Positions 46,847 through 55,796 are shown, counted from the stretch's first letter. The stretch is DNA of 64,000 nt from Achromobacter veterisilvae (GCF_900496975.1 NZ_UFQC01000013.1:121242-185241), one strand, 5' to 3'. Translations and numbers: made by a program. Notes: generated by a model from the letters alone, not told the origin.

Positions 46847-47833
46847 TCACTCCGCCACGCGCCGCGTCTCGCGCGGCAGTTCTCCGAAGCGTTCCCGGTA
46901 GTACTCCGAGAACCGACCCAGATGCCCGAACCCCACGCCCAGCGCGACCTCGGTCACGCTGGCGCCGGCGCCGGCCTTCAGCTTCTGCCTTGCCGTATCC
47001 AGCCGCAGCGCCCGCAGGGCGTTCATGGGGGTGGTGTCGCGGTGTTCCTGGAACAGCCGCGTCAGGGCGCTGGCGCTGGCGCCGGCATGGCGGGCGATGT
47101 CGATCAGGGTCAGGGGGGCGGACAGGTGCTCGCGCATGTAGGACTCGGCCTGCGCGAGGCGGCGCGGGACGGCGGGAGCCAGGCCCGCGCGCGACCGCCA
47201 ACTGTTGGGCTGGTTGTAGAGCAGGTGCAGCACCAGCGTGTCTTCCAGGTGTTCCAGCCAGGCGGCGGGAGGGCGCGGGGCGCCGTCGTCCAGCGTGGGC
47301 AGCAGGTGGATCAGGCTTGCCATCATGCTGCACCACGCGGCGCCGACGGGGGTGTCCAGGCGCAGCGCGGGGCTGAAGTCCAGCGGGCCGGCGGCGGTCT
47401 CGCCGAAGGCGCGCTGGCCGATGGCCTCGATCTTGCCGCGCGGGATCTTCAGCAGTAGCTGTTCACAGCCGGCTTCCCAGTGCAGCCGCAGCGGGCGGTT
47501 GGGGGCGATGACGGCGGCGCAGTCGGGATCGGCGTCGACCCGGTCGCCGCCGCATTCGATACAGGCCCTGCCGCGCAGGGGCACCTGCACCAGCATGAAA
47601 TCCTGCAGCCTGTCGGGTTCGATGTGGACTTCGGCGCCGTAGCGCAAAGTACAGACCGTCAGCGAGCCGAAGCGGGCCCGGTTCAGCTCCGCGTCCACGC
47701 GGCCGCCCTTCCAGGTCAGGCGATGCTCTTTCAGGGCTTCGGAGACGAGCGTCCGCGTTTCGTCCTGCTGGGTGGAGCTGAAGACGCGCCGTTTCAGCAG
47801 GGGCGCCAGCGTGAGTCGTGACCAGCCATGCAT
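46847..47833 (-). CDS. AraC family transcriptional regulator
   Basis: 328 residues. N-terminal AraC-binding-like domain (about 40-200: VQVPLRGRACIECGG, RPLRLHWEAGCEQLLLKIPR) and C-terminal double helix-turn-helix (about 222-325) with LTLIDIARHAGASASALTRLF and TEVALGVGFGHLGRFSEYYRERFG. It resembles regulators of aromatic dioxygenase operons (XylS/AntR-like N-domain type). Divergent from the Rieske operon, with a CGGATA direct repeat between, so it probably activates that operon when an aromatic effector binds. Confidence 0.92.
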   Translation of the reverse strand: MHGWSRLTLAPLLKRRVFSSTQQDETRTLVSEALKEHRLTWKGGRVDAELNRARFGSLTVCTLRYGAEVHIEPDRLQDFMLVQVPLRGRACIECGGDRVDADPDCAAVIAPNRPLRLHWEAGCEQLLLKIPRGKIEAIGQRAFGETAAGPLDFSPALRLDTPVGAAWCSMMASLIHLLPTLDDGAPRPPAAWLEHLEDTLVLHLLYNQPNSWRSRAGLAPAVPRRLAQAESYMREHLSAPLTLIDIARHAGASASALTRLFQEHRDTTPMNALRALRLDTARQKLKAGAGASVTEVALGVGFGHLGRFSEYYRERFGELPRETRRVAE

Positions 47834-47913
47834 GCATGCCTCCGGGACGGGAACCCTCCCGTATCTCAGGCCAGGGTAATTTAAACGGTCGGCGCTTGGA
47901 ATTAAGTGAATCC

Positions 47914-47939
47914 CGGATAAGACTGCGCGTAATCGGATA
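47914..47939 (+). promoter_or_regulatory. Direct repeat, AraC-type operator candidate
   Basis: CGGATA occurs at 47914-47919 and 47934-47939, 20 bp apart (two helical turns), followed by AGA/GAG on the same side. This spacing is usual for AraC/XylS sites. It lies 63-88 bases before the binding-protein start at 48002. Confidence 0.45.
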
Positions 47940-48001
47940 GAGCGGCCGGCCCCGCCGGCCTAATCTAGGGCCATGCGCACACTACATGGACGGGGCGGCT
48001 C

Positions 48002-49180
48002 ATGAATCGAAACCTATGGGGCCGGCGCGCGCTGGCGGCGCTGGCCTGCATGGCGACCGTGGCGAACGCGTCGGCGGCCGACAAGATCAAGGTCGGCCTG
48101 CTGACCACGCTGTCCGGGCCCGGGGCGGCGCTGGGCAACGAAATCCGCGACGGCTTCAATCTGGCGCTGCAACATACGGGCGGCAAGCTCGGCGGGCTGC
48201 CGGCCGAGGTGGTGGTGGCGGACGACCAGCAGAAGGCGGACACCGGCCGCCAGGCGGTGGAGCGCCTGCTCAGGCGCGACCGCGTGGACGTCATGACCGG
48301 CATCGTGTTTTCGAACGTGCTGCTGCCCGTCATGCCCGCCATCCTGCAATCGGGGACCATTTACCTGAGCACCAATACCGGACCGGAAAACTACGCCGGC
48401 GCGGGCTGTAATCCCAATTTCTTCGCGGTCGCCTGGCAGAACGAGGACATCCCGGCCGCGATGGGCAAGTACGCCGCCGACCAGGGCTACAAGCGCGTGG
48501 CGCTGATCGCACCCGACTACCCCGGCGGCCGCGAATCGCTCAACGGCTTCAAGCGGCTCTACAAGGGCGGACTGTCCGAGGAGATCTATACCCAGCTCGG
48601 CCAACTGGACTACGGCGTCGAGATCACGCGGCTGCGCGCCAGCAAGCCCGACGCGGTGTTCTTCTTCCTGCCGGGCGGCATGGGCGTGAACTTCATCAAG
48701 CAATTCAACGGCGCGGGCCTGGCCAAGGAAATCGCGCTGCTGGCGCCGGGCTTCTCGGGCGACGAGGACACGATCGCCGCCGTCGGCGCGCCCATCGAAG
48801 GCCTGCGCAACACGTCGCAATGGGCCGCCGACCTGGACAACCCGGCCAACCGCAAGTTCGTCGAGGATTTCACCAAGGCCTACAAGCGCAGTCCCACGCT
48901 GTACGCGTCGCAGGGCTACGACGCCGCCATGCTGCTGGACAGCGCGGTGCGCCAGACCGGCGGCAAGCTGGGCGCGGACGCGCTGCGGCCCGCCCTGAGG
49001 CGCGCGGATTTCAAGTCCGTGCGGGGCGACTTCAAGTTCAACGGCAATCAGTATCCGGTGCAGAACTACTACCTGCGCATCGTCCAGGCGGGCGCGGGGG
49101 GCAAGCTGTCCAACAAGCTGTCGGGCACGGTGCTGACCCAGTACCAGGACCCGTTCGCCGCTTCCTGCCGGATGAAGTAG
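48002..49180 (+). CDS. Orphan ABC substrate-binding protein of the Rieske operon
   Basis: 392 residues. Signal peptide ending ANASAAD, then KIKVGLLTTLSGPGAALGNE. Resembles the binding protein at 23979-25142 throughout (shared RDGFNLA, LPGGMG.NF.KQF, SVRG.F, QYPVQNYYLR...YQD). No permease or ATPase genes are in this operon. It may deliver its ligand to the LivHMGF set at 25351-28704 or act with another importer. First gene of the operon under the AraC regulator. Confidence 0.9.
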   Translation: MNRNLWGRRALAALACMATVANASAADKIKVGLLTTLSGPGAALGNEIRDGFNLALQHTGGKLGGLPAEVVVADDQQKADTGRQAVERLLRRDRVDVMTGIVFSNVLLPVMPAILQSGTIYLSTNTGPENYAGAGCNPNFFAVAWQNEDIPAAMGKYAADQGYKRVALIAPDYPGGRESLNGFKRLYKGGLSEEIYTQLGQLDYGVEITRLRASKPDAVFFFLPGGMGVNFIKQFNGAGLAKEIALLAPGFSGDEDTIAAVGAPIEGLRNTSQWAADLDNPANRKFVEDFTKAYKRSPTLYASQGYDAAMLLDSAVRQTGGKLGADALRPALRRADFKSVRGDFKFNGNQYPVQNYYLRIVQAGAGGKLSNKLSGTVLTQYQDPFAASCRMK

Positions 49181-49208
49181 GGCGCATGCCCGCAACCAGG
49201 AGACACGC

Positions 49209-50453
49209 ATGACCCCCAGCATTACGACGCGCGACGTGACGGTCGCCGCGCACGACGGCAAATCCTTCGGCGCCTATCTGGCGGTGCCGGCGTCCGGACA
49301 GGGACCGGGCCTCGTGCTGTGCCAGGAAATCTTCGGCGTGAACGGCTTTATGCGCCGCGCCGCGCAACTGCTGGCCGAGGAGGGCTACGTGGTGCTGGTG
49401 CCCGACCTGTTCTGGCGCCAGCAGCCGGGCATCCAGTTGACGGATGGCCCCGCCGACATGCCGCGCGCCTTCGAACTCTACAAGGGCTTCGACGTGGAAC
49501 TGGGCCTGCGCGACATCGCGTCGGCCGTGTCCGCGCTGCGGGAGCTGCCCGAACAGCAGGGTGGGGTGGGCGTGCTGGGCTATTGCCTGGGCGGCAAGCT
49601 GGCCTACCTGGCCGCCTGCCGCACCGACGTGGACGTGGCGGTGGGCTACTACGGCGTGGGCATCGAAGACAGCCTGGACGAAGCCGCCGGGCTGCGCGGC
49701 CGGCTGGTGCTGCACATCGCCGAGCAGGACGGATTCTGTCCGCCGGAAGCGCGCGAGCGCATCCTCAAGGCGCTGGGCGGCAAGCCCGGCGTGGAACTCT
49801 ACGTCTACCCGGGCGTGGACCACGCGTTCGCGCGCACGGGCGGCGACCACTACGACAAGCCCTCGGCGCTGATGGCGCACCAGCGCAGCATGGCCGCGCT
49901 GCAGCGCGCCATCGGGCCGGAGTTCGACTATTCGTACCTGTGGGACAAGCACTGCGAATACGAGTTCGGCACGCGCGACGTGGCGGCCACGATGGCCACC
50001 ATGGTGGCCGAGCCCTATGTGAACCATATCCCCACCATGACCGGGGGCGTGGGCCACAAGGAACTCAGCCGCTTCTACCAGCACCATTTCGTCAACGGCA
50101 ACCCGCCCGATACGCGCCTGGTGCCCTTGTCGCGCACGGTGGGCGCCACGCAGATCGTGGATGAAATCCTGTTCTGCTTCACGCATACCACCGAGATCGA
50201 CTGGATGCTGCCCGGCGTCGCGCCCACCGGTCGCCCGGTGGAGATCCCGCTGATCGCCATCGTGAAGTTCCGCGGCGACAAGCTCTACCACGAACACATC
50301 TATTGGGATCAGGCCAGCGTGCTGGTGCAGGTGGGCCTGCTGGACCCCGAGGGGCTGCCGGTGGCGGGCCGCGAAACCGCGGCGAAGCTGCTGGACGAGA
50401 CCTTGCCGTCCAACACGCTGATGGCGCGCTGGAAAGACAGCGAAGGCAAATAG
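49209..50453 (+). CDS. Dienelactone hydrolase fused to NTF2/SnoaL-like domain
   Basis: 414 residues. N-terminal dienelactone-hydrolase domain (about 1-245) with the Cys-Asp-His triad Cys126 (GYCLGG), Asp174 (EQDGF) and His205 (GVDHAF), and LCQEIFGVNGFMRR. The C-terminal part (about 250-400: HCEYEFGTRDVAATMATM, FTHTTEIDWMLPGVAPTGR, HEHIYWDQASVLVQ) is an NTF2-like alpha+beta domain of the SnoaL kind. Such domains can isomerise or bind lactones. The two together suggest processing of a ring-cleavage or lactone product made after the dioxygenase. Confidence 0.87.
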   Translation: MTPSITTRDVTVAAHDGKSFGAYLAVPASGQGPGLVLCQEIFGVNGFMRRAAQLLAEEGYVVLVPDLFWRQQPGIQLTDGPADMPRAFELYKGFDVELGLRDIASAVSALRELPEQQGGVGVLGYCLGGKLAYLAACRTDVDVAVGYYGVGIEDSLDEAAGLRGRLVLHIAEQDGFCPPEARERILKALGGKPGVELYVYPGVDHAFARTGGDHYDKPSALMAHQRSMAALQRAIGPEFDYSYLWDKHCEYEFGTRDVAATMATMVAEPYVNHIPTMTGGVGHKELSRFYQHHFVNGNPPDTRLVPLSRTVGATQIVDEILFCFTHTTEIDWMLPGVAPTGRPVEIPLIAIVKFRGDKLYHEHIYWDQASVLVQVGLLDPEGLPVAGRETAAKLLDETLPSNTLMARWKDSEGK

Positions 50454-50462
50454 GAGGCGGCC

Positions 50463-51812
50463 ATGGCATATACCGAAGCGCAACTGGCCGCCATGGTGCG
50501 CGGCGACAGCGTGCATCGCGGCGTCTATACCGATCCCGCCATCTTCGATCTGGAGATGCAGCGGATCTACGGCCGCGCCTGGGTCTACGTGGGCCATGAA
50601 AGCCAGGTGCCCAGGACCGGCGACTACCACACCACCCGGCTGGGCGACCAGGACGTGCTGATGGTGCGCGCCGCCGACGGCCGCGTGCACGTGCTGTACA
50701 ACCGCTGCCCCCACAAGGGCGCGAAGGTGGTGGCCGACGGCGAGGGCTGCGCCGGCAAGTTCTTCCGCTGCCCCTACCATGCCTGGACGTTCAAGCTGGA
50801 CGGCAGCCATCTGGGCGTGCCGCTCAAGCAGGGTCTGGAAGGCACCTCCTACGACCCCGCCGATCCGTCGTTCTCGATGCGGCGGTTGCCGCGCGTGGAA
50901 AGCTACCGCGGCTTCGTGTTCGCCAGCCAGTCGGCGCAAGGGCAGGGGCTGGAGGAATTCCTGGGCGGCGTGCGCTCGTCCATCGACAATCTCTGCGACC
51001 GCTCGCCGGTGGGCGAGGTGGAAGTGGCGGGCGGCGTCTTTCGCGTCATGCAGCGGTCGAACTGGAAGGTCTTCTACGAGAACCTGCACGACACCATGCA
51101 CGCCCGCGTCACGCACGAATCGTCGTACGCGGCGGCCCGCGACGAGGCCAGGGAACTCGGCGAGATGCCGCTGGAACTCCACATCATGGACGGCAACGGC
51201 GAACCCTACGAGTTCTGGGAAAAACTGGAGCTGCGCGCCTACGCCAACGGCCACGGCTACATGGAGGGCATCTTCAATCCGGGCGCGGCCGAGCGCGATC
51301 CGGTGTCGCGCGCGCACTTCGAAACGCTGGCCGCCGCCTATGGCGAAACGCGCGCCCGCGAGATCCTGGGCATGAACCGGCACAACACCGTCATCTACGG
51401 CAGCGGCTCGCCCCACACCGTGTTCCAGCAGTTCCGCGTGATCCGTCCCATCGCGGTGGACCGGACGATGATCGAGATCCAGACGTTCCGCTGCAAGGGC
51501 GCGCCGGACGGCGTGTTCAAGCGGGCCATGCTGTATGCCAACGTCATCAATTCGCCCTCGTCCAACGTCATGCCGGACGACATCGAACTCTACAACCGCT
51601 GCCAGGAAGGCAACGCCACGCGCGGCGGCGACTGGGTCAGCATGCACCGCTACCACGGCAGCGACCGCAGCGACGCCGACGGCATGGTGTCCCTGAACGG
51701 CACCAGCGAACTGCCGATGCGCAACCAGTTCCACGCCTGGAAGACCTATATGGAAGCCGGCGCCGCCCCGACGGGCGTGGCCGCCGCCACCGGAGACCGC
51801 GCATGCTGCTAG
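50463..51812 (+). CDS. Aromatic ring-hydroxylating dioxygenase, alpha subunit (Rieske)
   Basis: 449 residues. Rieske [2Fe-2S] ligands Cys82-x-His84 and Cys103-x2-His106 (NRCPHKG, FRCPYHAW). The mononuclear iron site is in ENLHDTMHARVTH with His213 and His218 and the bridging Asp210. It resembles the benzoate/anthranilate-type large subunits by length and pairing with a small subunit. It adds O2 to an aromatic acid to give a cis-diol or, with loss of a substituent, a catechol. No ferredoxin or reductase gene lies in this operon. Its end overlaps the beta-subunit start by ten bases. Confidence 0.93.
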   Translation: MAYTEAQLAAMVRGDSVHRGVYTDPAIFDLEMQRIYGRAWVYVGHESQVPRTGDYHTTRLGDQDVLMVRAADGRVHVLYNRCPHKGAKVVADGEGCAGKFFRCPYHAWTFKLDGSHLGVPLKQGLEGTSYDPADPSFSMRRLPRVESYRGFVFASQSAQGQGLEEFLGGVRSSIDNLCDRSPVGEVEVAGGVFRVMQRSNWKVFYENLHDTMHARVTHESSYAAARDEARELGEMPLELHIMDGNGEPYEFWEKLELRAYANGHGYMEGIFNPGAAERDPVSRAHFETLAAAYGETRAREILGMNRHNTVIYGSGSPHTVFQQFRVIRPIAVDRTMIEIQTFRCKGAPDGVFKRAMLYANVINSPSSNVMPDDIELYNRCQEGNATRGGDWVSMHRYHGSDRSDADGMVSLNGTSELPMRNQFHAWKTYMEAGAAPTGVAAATGDRACC

Positions 51813-52336
51813 ATCTCGATTTCGACGTCTCGACCGGCGGCCTGTCGCCCGCCGAGGTGCCGGCCGACGCCTATCACCGCATCGCGCAGTTCCTGTACCG
51901 CGAGGCCCGCCTGCTGGATGAACGGCGCTATGCCGACTGGCAGGCGCTGTGGACGGCCGACGGCATGTACTGGATGCCGCGCGCGCCCGGCCAGCAGAGC
52001 CCCTACGACCATATCTCGCTGTTCTGGGAGGACCGCATGCTGCGCGACGTGCGCATCCGGCGCCTGGAGCATCCGCGCAACTGGTCGCAGCAGCCGCCCA
52101 CGCGCAGCGCGCGGCTGGTGGGCGGCGTGCAGGTCGAGGGCGTGGACGCCGGCGGCAACCTGGTGGTGCATTCCGTCTTCCAGATGACGGAATGGCGCAA
52201 GCGCCAGCCGCGCCAACTGGCCGGCCGCTATACCCACAAGCTGGCCGCCGAGGGCGAGGGCTGGCGCATCCGCATGAAACGGGTGGACCTGGTCAATTGC
52301 GACGACGTGCACGACGTGTTCGAGGGGTTCGTGTGA
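51803..52336 (+). CDS. Aromatic ring-hydroxylating dioxygenase, beta subunit
   Basis: 177 residues, NTF2-like fold of the dioxygenase small subunit: FLYREARLLDERRYADWQAL, WMPRAPGQQSPYDHISLF, MLRDVRIRRLEHPRNWSQQPPT (the substrate-independent structural core). It should form an alpha3beta3 enzyme with the preceding gene. The stop overlaps the next start (GTGA). Confidence 0.92.
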   Translation: MLLDLDFDVSTGGLSPAEVPADAYHRIAQFLYREARLLDERRYADWQALWTADGMYWMPRAPGQQSPYDHISLFWEDRMLRDVRIRRLEHPRNWSQQPPTRSARLVGGVQVEGVDAGGNLVVHSVFQMTEWRKRQPRQLAGRYTHKLAAEGEGWRIRMKRVDLVNCDDVHDVFEGFV

Positions 52337-52944
52337 CGGCGCCGGATGCCGCGGTGCTGGCGCTGCACTATCAGAACGACGTGCTGCATCCCGACGGCAA
52401 GATCCGAGTCGGGCTGGACGCGGACGGGACGGCGCGGAAGCGCCTGCTGGAGCGCGCCTCCGCGCTGCTGACGGGGGCGCGGGCCGCAGGGCTGCCCATC
52501 GTGCACGTGCGCATCGCCTTCCGTCCGGACTACGCCGACCTGCTGGCCAATTGCGACATCTTCCGCAACGTGGCCTCGATCGGCGCGGTGGCCGAGGGGC
52601 AGTGGGGCAGCGCCTTCTACGAGGGCTTGCAGCCGCTGTCCGGCAGCAAGCGCGAATTCGTGGTGAAGCACACGCGCATCAGCGCCTTCTATGGCACGCC
52701 GCTGGAAGAAACCCTGCGGGTGCTGGGCGCGCGCCGGCTGGTGGTGGCCGGGGTCGCCACGCATTCGGTGGTCGAGGGCACGGTGCGCCATGCCGCCGAT
52801 ATCGGTTTCGACGTGATGGTGGCGCAGGATGCCTGCGCTTCGGCGGACCCGGCGGTGCACGAGGCCTCGCTGGCCAGCATGCGCCTGATCGCGCGGACCG
52901 GCCCGGTGGCGCAGGCGCTGCGCTGGGCGGCGGCGCCCGATTGA
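52333..52944 (+). CDS. Isochorismatase-fold hydrolase lacking the catalytic Cys
   Basis: 203 residues from GTG 52333, overlapping the beta-subunit stop. Asp16 (YQNDVL) and Lys112 (VVKHTR) of the family triad are present. The cysteine normally found in TNVCVE is missing: the segment reads THSVVE, with Val146 at that place. Amidohydrolase members need the Cys, whereas true isochorismatases such as EntB and PhzD work without it. So a vinyl-ether type hydrolysis, or a non-catalytic role, is more likely than amide cleavage. Confidence 0.82.
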   Translation: MTAPDAAVLALHYQNDVLHPDGKIRVGLDADGTARKRLLERASALLTGARAAGLPIVHVRIAFRPDYADLLANCDIFRNVASIGAVAEGQWGSAFYEGLQPLSGSKREFVVKHTRISAFYGTPLEETLRVLGARRLVVAGVATHSVVEGTVRHAADIGFDVMVAQDACASADPAVHEASLASMRLIARTGPVAQALRWAAAPD

Positions 52945-52957
52945 ACAAGGACGGCTC

Positions 52958-53764
52958 ATGGATTTCTCAGGTTTTCCGGGCGTGGCGGGCAAGACGGCCA
53001 TCGTGACCGGCAGCACCCAGGGGCTGGGCGCGGACATCGCGCGCGGGCTGGCGGCGGCCGGCGCCAACGTGGTGCTGGTCGGGCGCAACGCCGAAGCGGG
53101 GCGGGCGCTGGAACGGGACTTGCAGGGCCGGGCCCTGTATTGCGAGACGGACATCGGGCAGGACAGCCAGATACAACGCTGCATCGACGCCGCCCTGGCG
53201 CGTTTCGGGCGGCTGGACATCCTGGTCAACAACGCCTGCCAGTACGCCGACCGCGGGCTGGCCTCGTCCCGCGAGGAATGGCACCGCACGCTGGACACCA
53301 ACCTGGTGTCGGCGGCCATCTTCACGCAGTTGGCGGCGCCGTTGCTGCCGCGCGGCGGGGTGGTGGTGAACCTGGGCAGCACCGGGGGCAAGTTCGGCGC
53401 GGCCGGGCGGGCGCTGTATCCGGCGTCCAAGGCGGCGCTCTTGCAGATCACCAAGAACTTCGCGGTGGAACTGGCACCGGCGGGCTTGCGGGTGCTGGCG
53501 GTGTCGCCCGCGTGGACCTGGTCGCCGTCGGTCGAGCAATTGTCGGGCGGGTCGCGCGAGGTCGCGGACGCCGTGGGGGCGCATTTCCATCCGCTGGGGC
53601 GGGTCGGCTCGGGCGAAGAGATCGCCGCCGCGGTGTGTTTCGCCTGTTCCGACGCGGCGTCGTGGATGACGGGCGTGGACATTCCGGTGGACGGCGGCTT
53701 TTCGATCCTGGGGCCCGACCGCGGCGTTTCGCCGCGGGCCTGGTTCAAGGAACTGGCGCCGTAG
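52958..53764 (+). CDS. SDR family oxidoreductase of the Rieske operon
   Basis: 268 residues. TGSTQGLG cofactor motif (about 17-24), NNAC in place of NNAG (ILVNNACQYA), catalytic Tyr-xxx-Lys in ALYPASKAAL, and C-terminal MTGVDIPVDGGFS. Last gene of the operon. After a Rieske dioxygenase an SDR commonly acts as a cis-dihydrodiol dehydrogenase that restores the aromatic ring; that is the favoured role here. Confidence 0.88.
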   Translation: MDFSGFPGVAGKTAIVTGSTQGLGADIARGLAAAGANVVLVGRNAEAGRALERDLQGRALYCETDIGQDSQIQRCIDAALARFGRLDILVNNACQYADRGLASSREEWHRTLDTNLVSAAIFTQLAAPLLPRGGVVVNLGSTGGKFGAAGRALYPASKAALLQITKNFAVELAPAGLRVLAVSPAWTWSPSVEQLSGGSREVADAVGAHFHPLGRVGSGEEIAAAVCFACSDAASWMTGVDIPVDGGFSILGPDRGVSPRAWFKELAP

Positions 53765-53778
53765 CGCCGGCGGCGGCG

Positions 53779-55530
53779 TCAGCGGATGACGATCTGCCCG
53801 TCGTCCAGGCAGGCCTTGCCGCCGATCTGGTCTTCCAGGAATTCCTGCATCTTGTTGCCGAGCTGAATCGTCACGCCGCTGCAAAAGCGTTTGGAGGCCG
53901 CGATGGTGGCGGTCTGCAGGGGCTGGAGTTCGCGCGTCAACTGGGCTTCTTCCGCGTCCAGTTCCAGCAGTTCGTGGCTGAACTTGGCGTAGGTATTGCG
54001 CGCGCGTTCGGCCACGTCGCCGGGGGCGCGCTGCGGGTTGGCCTGCAGGAAGGCCAGCAGCTTTTCCAGCTTGGCCTTTTCCTCGTTCATCGTCTGGCGC
54101 TTGCGCGTCAGCGCCGAACGCTTGATGTCGGCGTGCGGGTCCAGGCCGGCCTGCACCAGCGTCGGGATGCCGGACGCGGCGCCGATGGTGCCGGCGCGCA
54201 CTGCCTGGAGGGCGCGGACCTGTCCGCCGGCGATGGCGCTTTGCTGCGTATTGGGCGGGCCGACATTGATGCTGCCGCCGGCGGCGATGTTGCATTGGCG
54301 GATCTCGCGTTCCACCTCCACGTCCTTGCCGGCGCTGACGATCGCGTTGGCGATGAACCTGGCGCGCAGCGCCCCGCCACAGACGACGCGGGCGGTGCGC
54401 GCGGCGGCGGCGGCATCCTGCAGCGCTTCGGCCGTGCCGATGATGCCGCCCTTGACCGTGACGCTGCCGCCGGCTTCCACCAGCGCGGCCTCCATCGTGC
54501 CGTTGACGACCACGTCGCCGGTCACGCGGACTTCCATGGTGGCGCTGATGTCGCCGCGCACCTGCAGCGATCCTTCGAAATTGATGTTGCCGGTGGACAG
54601 GTTGACGGCGTCCACCTCCACCATGGGGTTCACCTGCACGCCATGGCTGACCAGGGTGGGCGTGCCCGCGATGGCGGCGCGCAGCAGCAGCGGGTCTTCG
54701 GGATCGATCTCCACGCCCGCCAGTTCCTTGGCGAACGGCGTATCGGGCAGTTCCTCGGGCAGGACGGGCGTGCCCAGCACGTCGGCGCCGTCCACGCCGG
54801 GCAGCGGCGGCACGCGGCGCATCAGCGGCGTGCCGGGCGATACCAGGAGCAGGTTGCCGAGGTCGCGGTAGTCCACCTGGGCCAGTTCGTCGATGTCCTC
54901 GCCGCGCGGTTTCAGGCGGTCCAGCAGGCTTTCGAAGCGGGTGGGGGTGCCGCGGGTGGGCGGCGTGCCCTGGGCGACCAGCACGGTGTCACGGCTGCCC
55001 TTTTCGACGGCCTCGGCCAGCTCGCGTTCCAGCACGCCGTGGACGATGCCCTGGTCGGCCAGCGTCTGGCGCACGTCCGCCAGCGCGACGGGCCTGCCGC
55101 CCTTGGGCGGATGCAGCGTCAGCAGGGCCGACATGCGGTCGGCGCCCAGCTCCACTTCGAAGCTGCCGTCGACGACCATGCCGACCGGCCCCGAGACGGT
55201 TTCCAGCGCGTTGCGGCATTGCCCGATGAAGGCCAGGACGGCCTGGCTGTCCAGCGCATCGGCGTTCCAGCCCTGGGCGACCGCGGCGGCGGCCAGCGTG
55301 TCCCAGGTGGGCAGGTCGGGATTGAAGGGGGGCGCTTCGGCGGCCGGGTCGGCGGGCGCGGTGCCGGCGTTATCGCCATCGACGGCCGCATCGTCGCCTG
55401 CCACCGGGCCGGGAAGGGCGGGCTCGGCCGGCTCGACCGTTGGGTCGGGCTGAGGCGGCGGCGTGTAGCTTGCCGTCAGGACCCGGGTACTGGCATCCAG
55501 CGTTAGCTGGAGCTTGTTTGTTGTGTCCAT
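53779..55530 (-). CDS. DUF342 / FapA family protein
   Basis: 583 residues. A Pro/Ala/Glu-rich N-terminal region (about 20-70) is followed by a FapA N-domain and the DUF342 beta-helix (about 300-480) with repeated turns such as GNINFEGSLQVRGDI, VRVTGDVVVNGTMEAALV, GGSVTVKGGIIG and VRALQAVRAGTIGAASG. A coiled coil (about 495-560: LTRKRQTMNEEKAKLEKLLAF and ELLELDAEEAQLTRELQ) ends the protein. Family members are tied to flagella or cell polarity, but the molecular role is not settled. No flagellar gene is nearby. Convergent with the SDR (14-base gap). Confidence 0.87.
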   Translation of the reverse strand: MDTTNKLQLTLDASTRVLTASYTPPPQPDPTVEPAEPALPGPVAGDDAAVDGDNAGTAPADPAAEAPPFNPDLPTWDTLAAAAVAQGWNADALDSQAVLAFIGQCRNALETVSGPVGMVVDGSFEVELGADRMSALLTLHPPKGGRPVALADVRQTLADQGIVHGVLERELAEAVEKGSRDTVLVAQGTPPTRGTPTRFESLLDRLKPRGEDIDELAQVDYRDLGNLLLVSPGTPLMRRVPPLPGVDGADVLGTPVLPEELPDTPFAKELAGVEIDPEDPLLLRAAIAGTPTLVSHGVQVNPMVEVDAVNLSTGNINFEGSLQVRGDISATMEVRVTGDVVVNGTMEAALVEAGGSVTVKGGIIGTAEALQDAAAAARTARVVCGGALRARFIANAIVSAGKDVEVEREIRQCNIAAGGSINVGPPNTQQSAIAGGQVRALQAVRAGTIGAASGIPTLVQAGLDPHADIKRSALTRKRQTMNEEKAKLEKLLAFLQANPQRAPGDVAERARNTYAKFSHELLELDAEEAQLTRELQPLQTATIAASKRFCSGVTIQLGNKMQEFLEDQIGGKACLDDGQIVIR

Positions 55531-55733
55531 CTCAGCCTCTCCCGCTTGGCGCTGACGGCCAAGTTCATTATTTGGTAATGATGCGAAATATTAGGTCATA
55601 TTCTAGCGCAAGCTATCCGGGCTACTGGAAAGTAGGTGGGTAAATCCCCGCCGCAAGCCCTAATCCCGTCCCTGCTTTCCCCTGCGGACACGGCTTCGGC
55701 GCAGGACTAGGACGTCGGCAGGAGCGACAAACC

Positions 55734-55781
55734 GGCGTCCGCGCAGCAGGATAAGACCTCGCCAACGCGTCCTCGGACGCC
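55734..55781 (+). other. Hairpin in the leader of the lytic transglycosylase gene
   Basis: GGCGTCCG (55734-55741) and CGGACGCC (55774-55781) are exact reverse complements over a 32-nt loop and end just before the GGAG ribosome site at 55784. It could limit translation or be part of a longer leader. The rest of the 55531-55796 divergent gap is AT-rich near the DUF342 gene (promoters expected) with no gene seen. Confidence 0.4.
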
Positions 55782-55796
55782 GCCGGAGCCCCGCCC

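Noticed and set aside
51803..52336. NTF2-like beta subunit as an independent isomerase
   Set aside because: Ten-base overlap with the Rieske alpha gene and the family motifs make it the dioxygenase small subunit.
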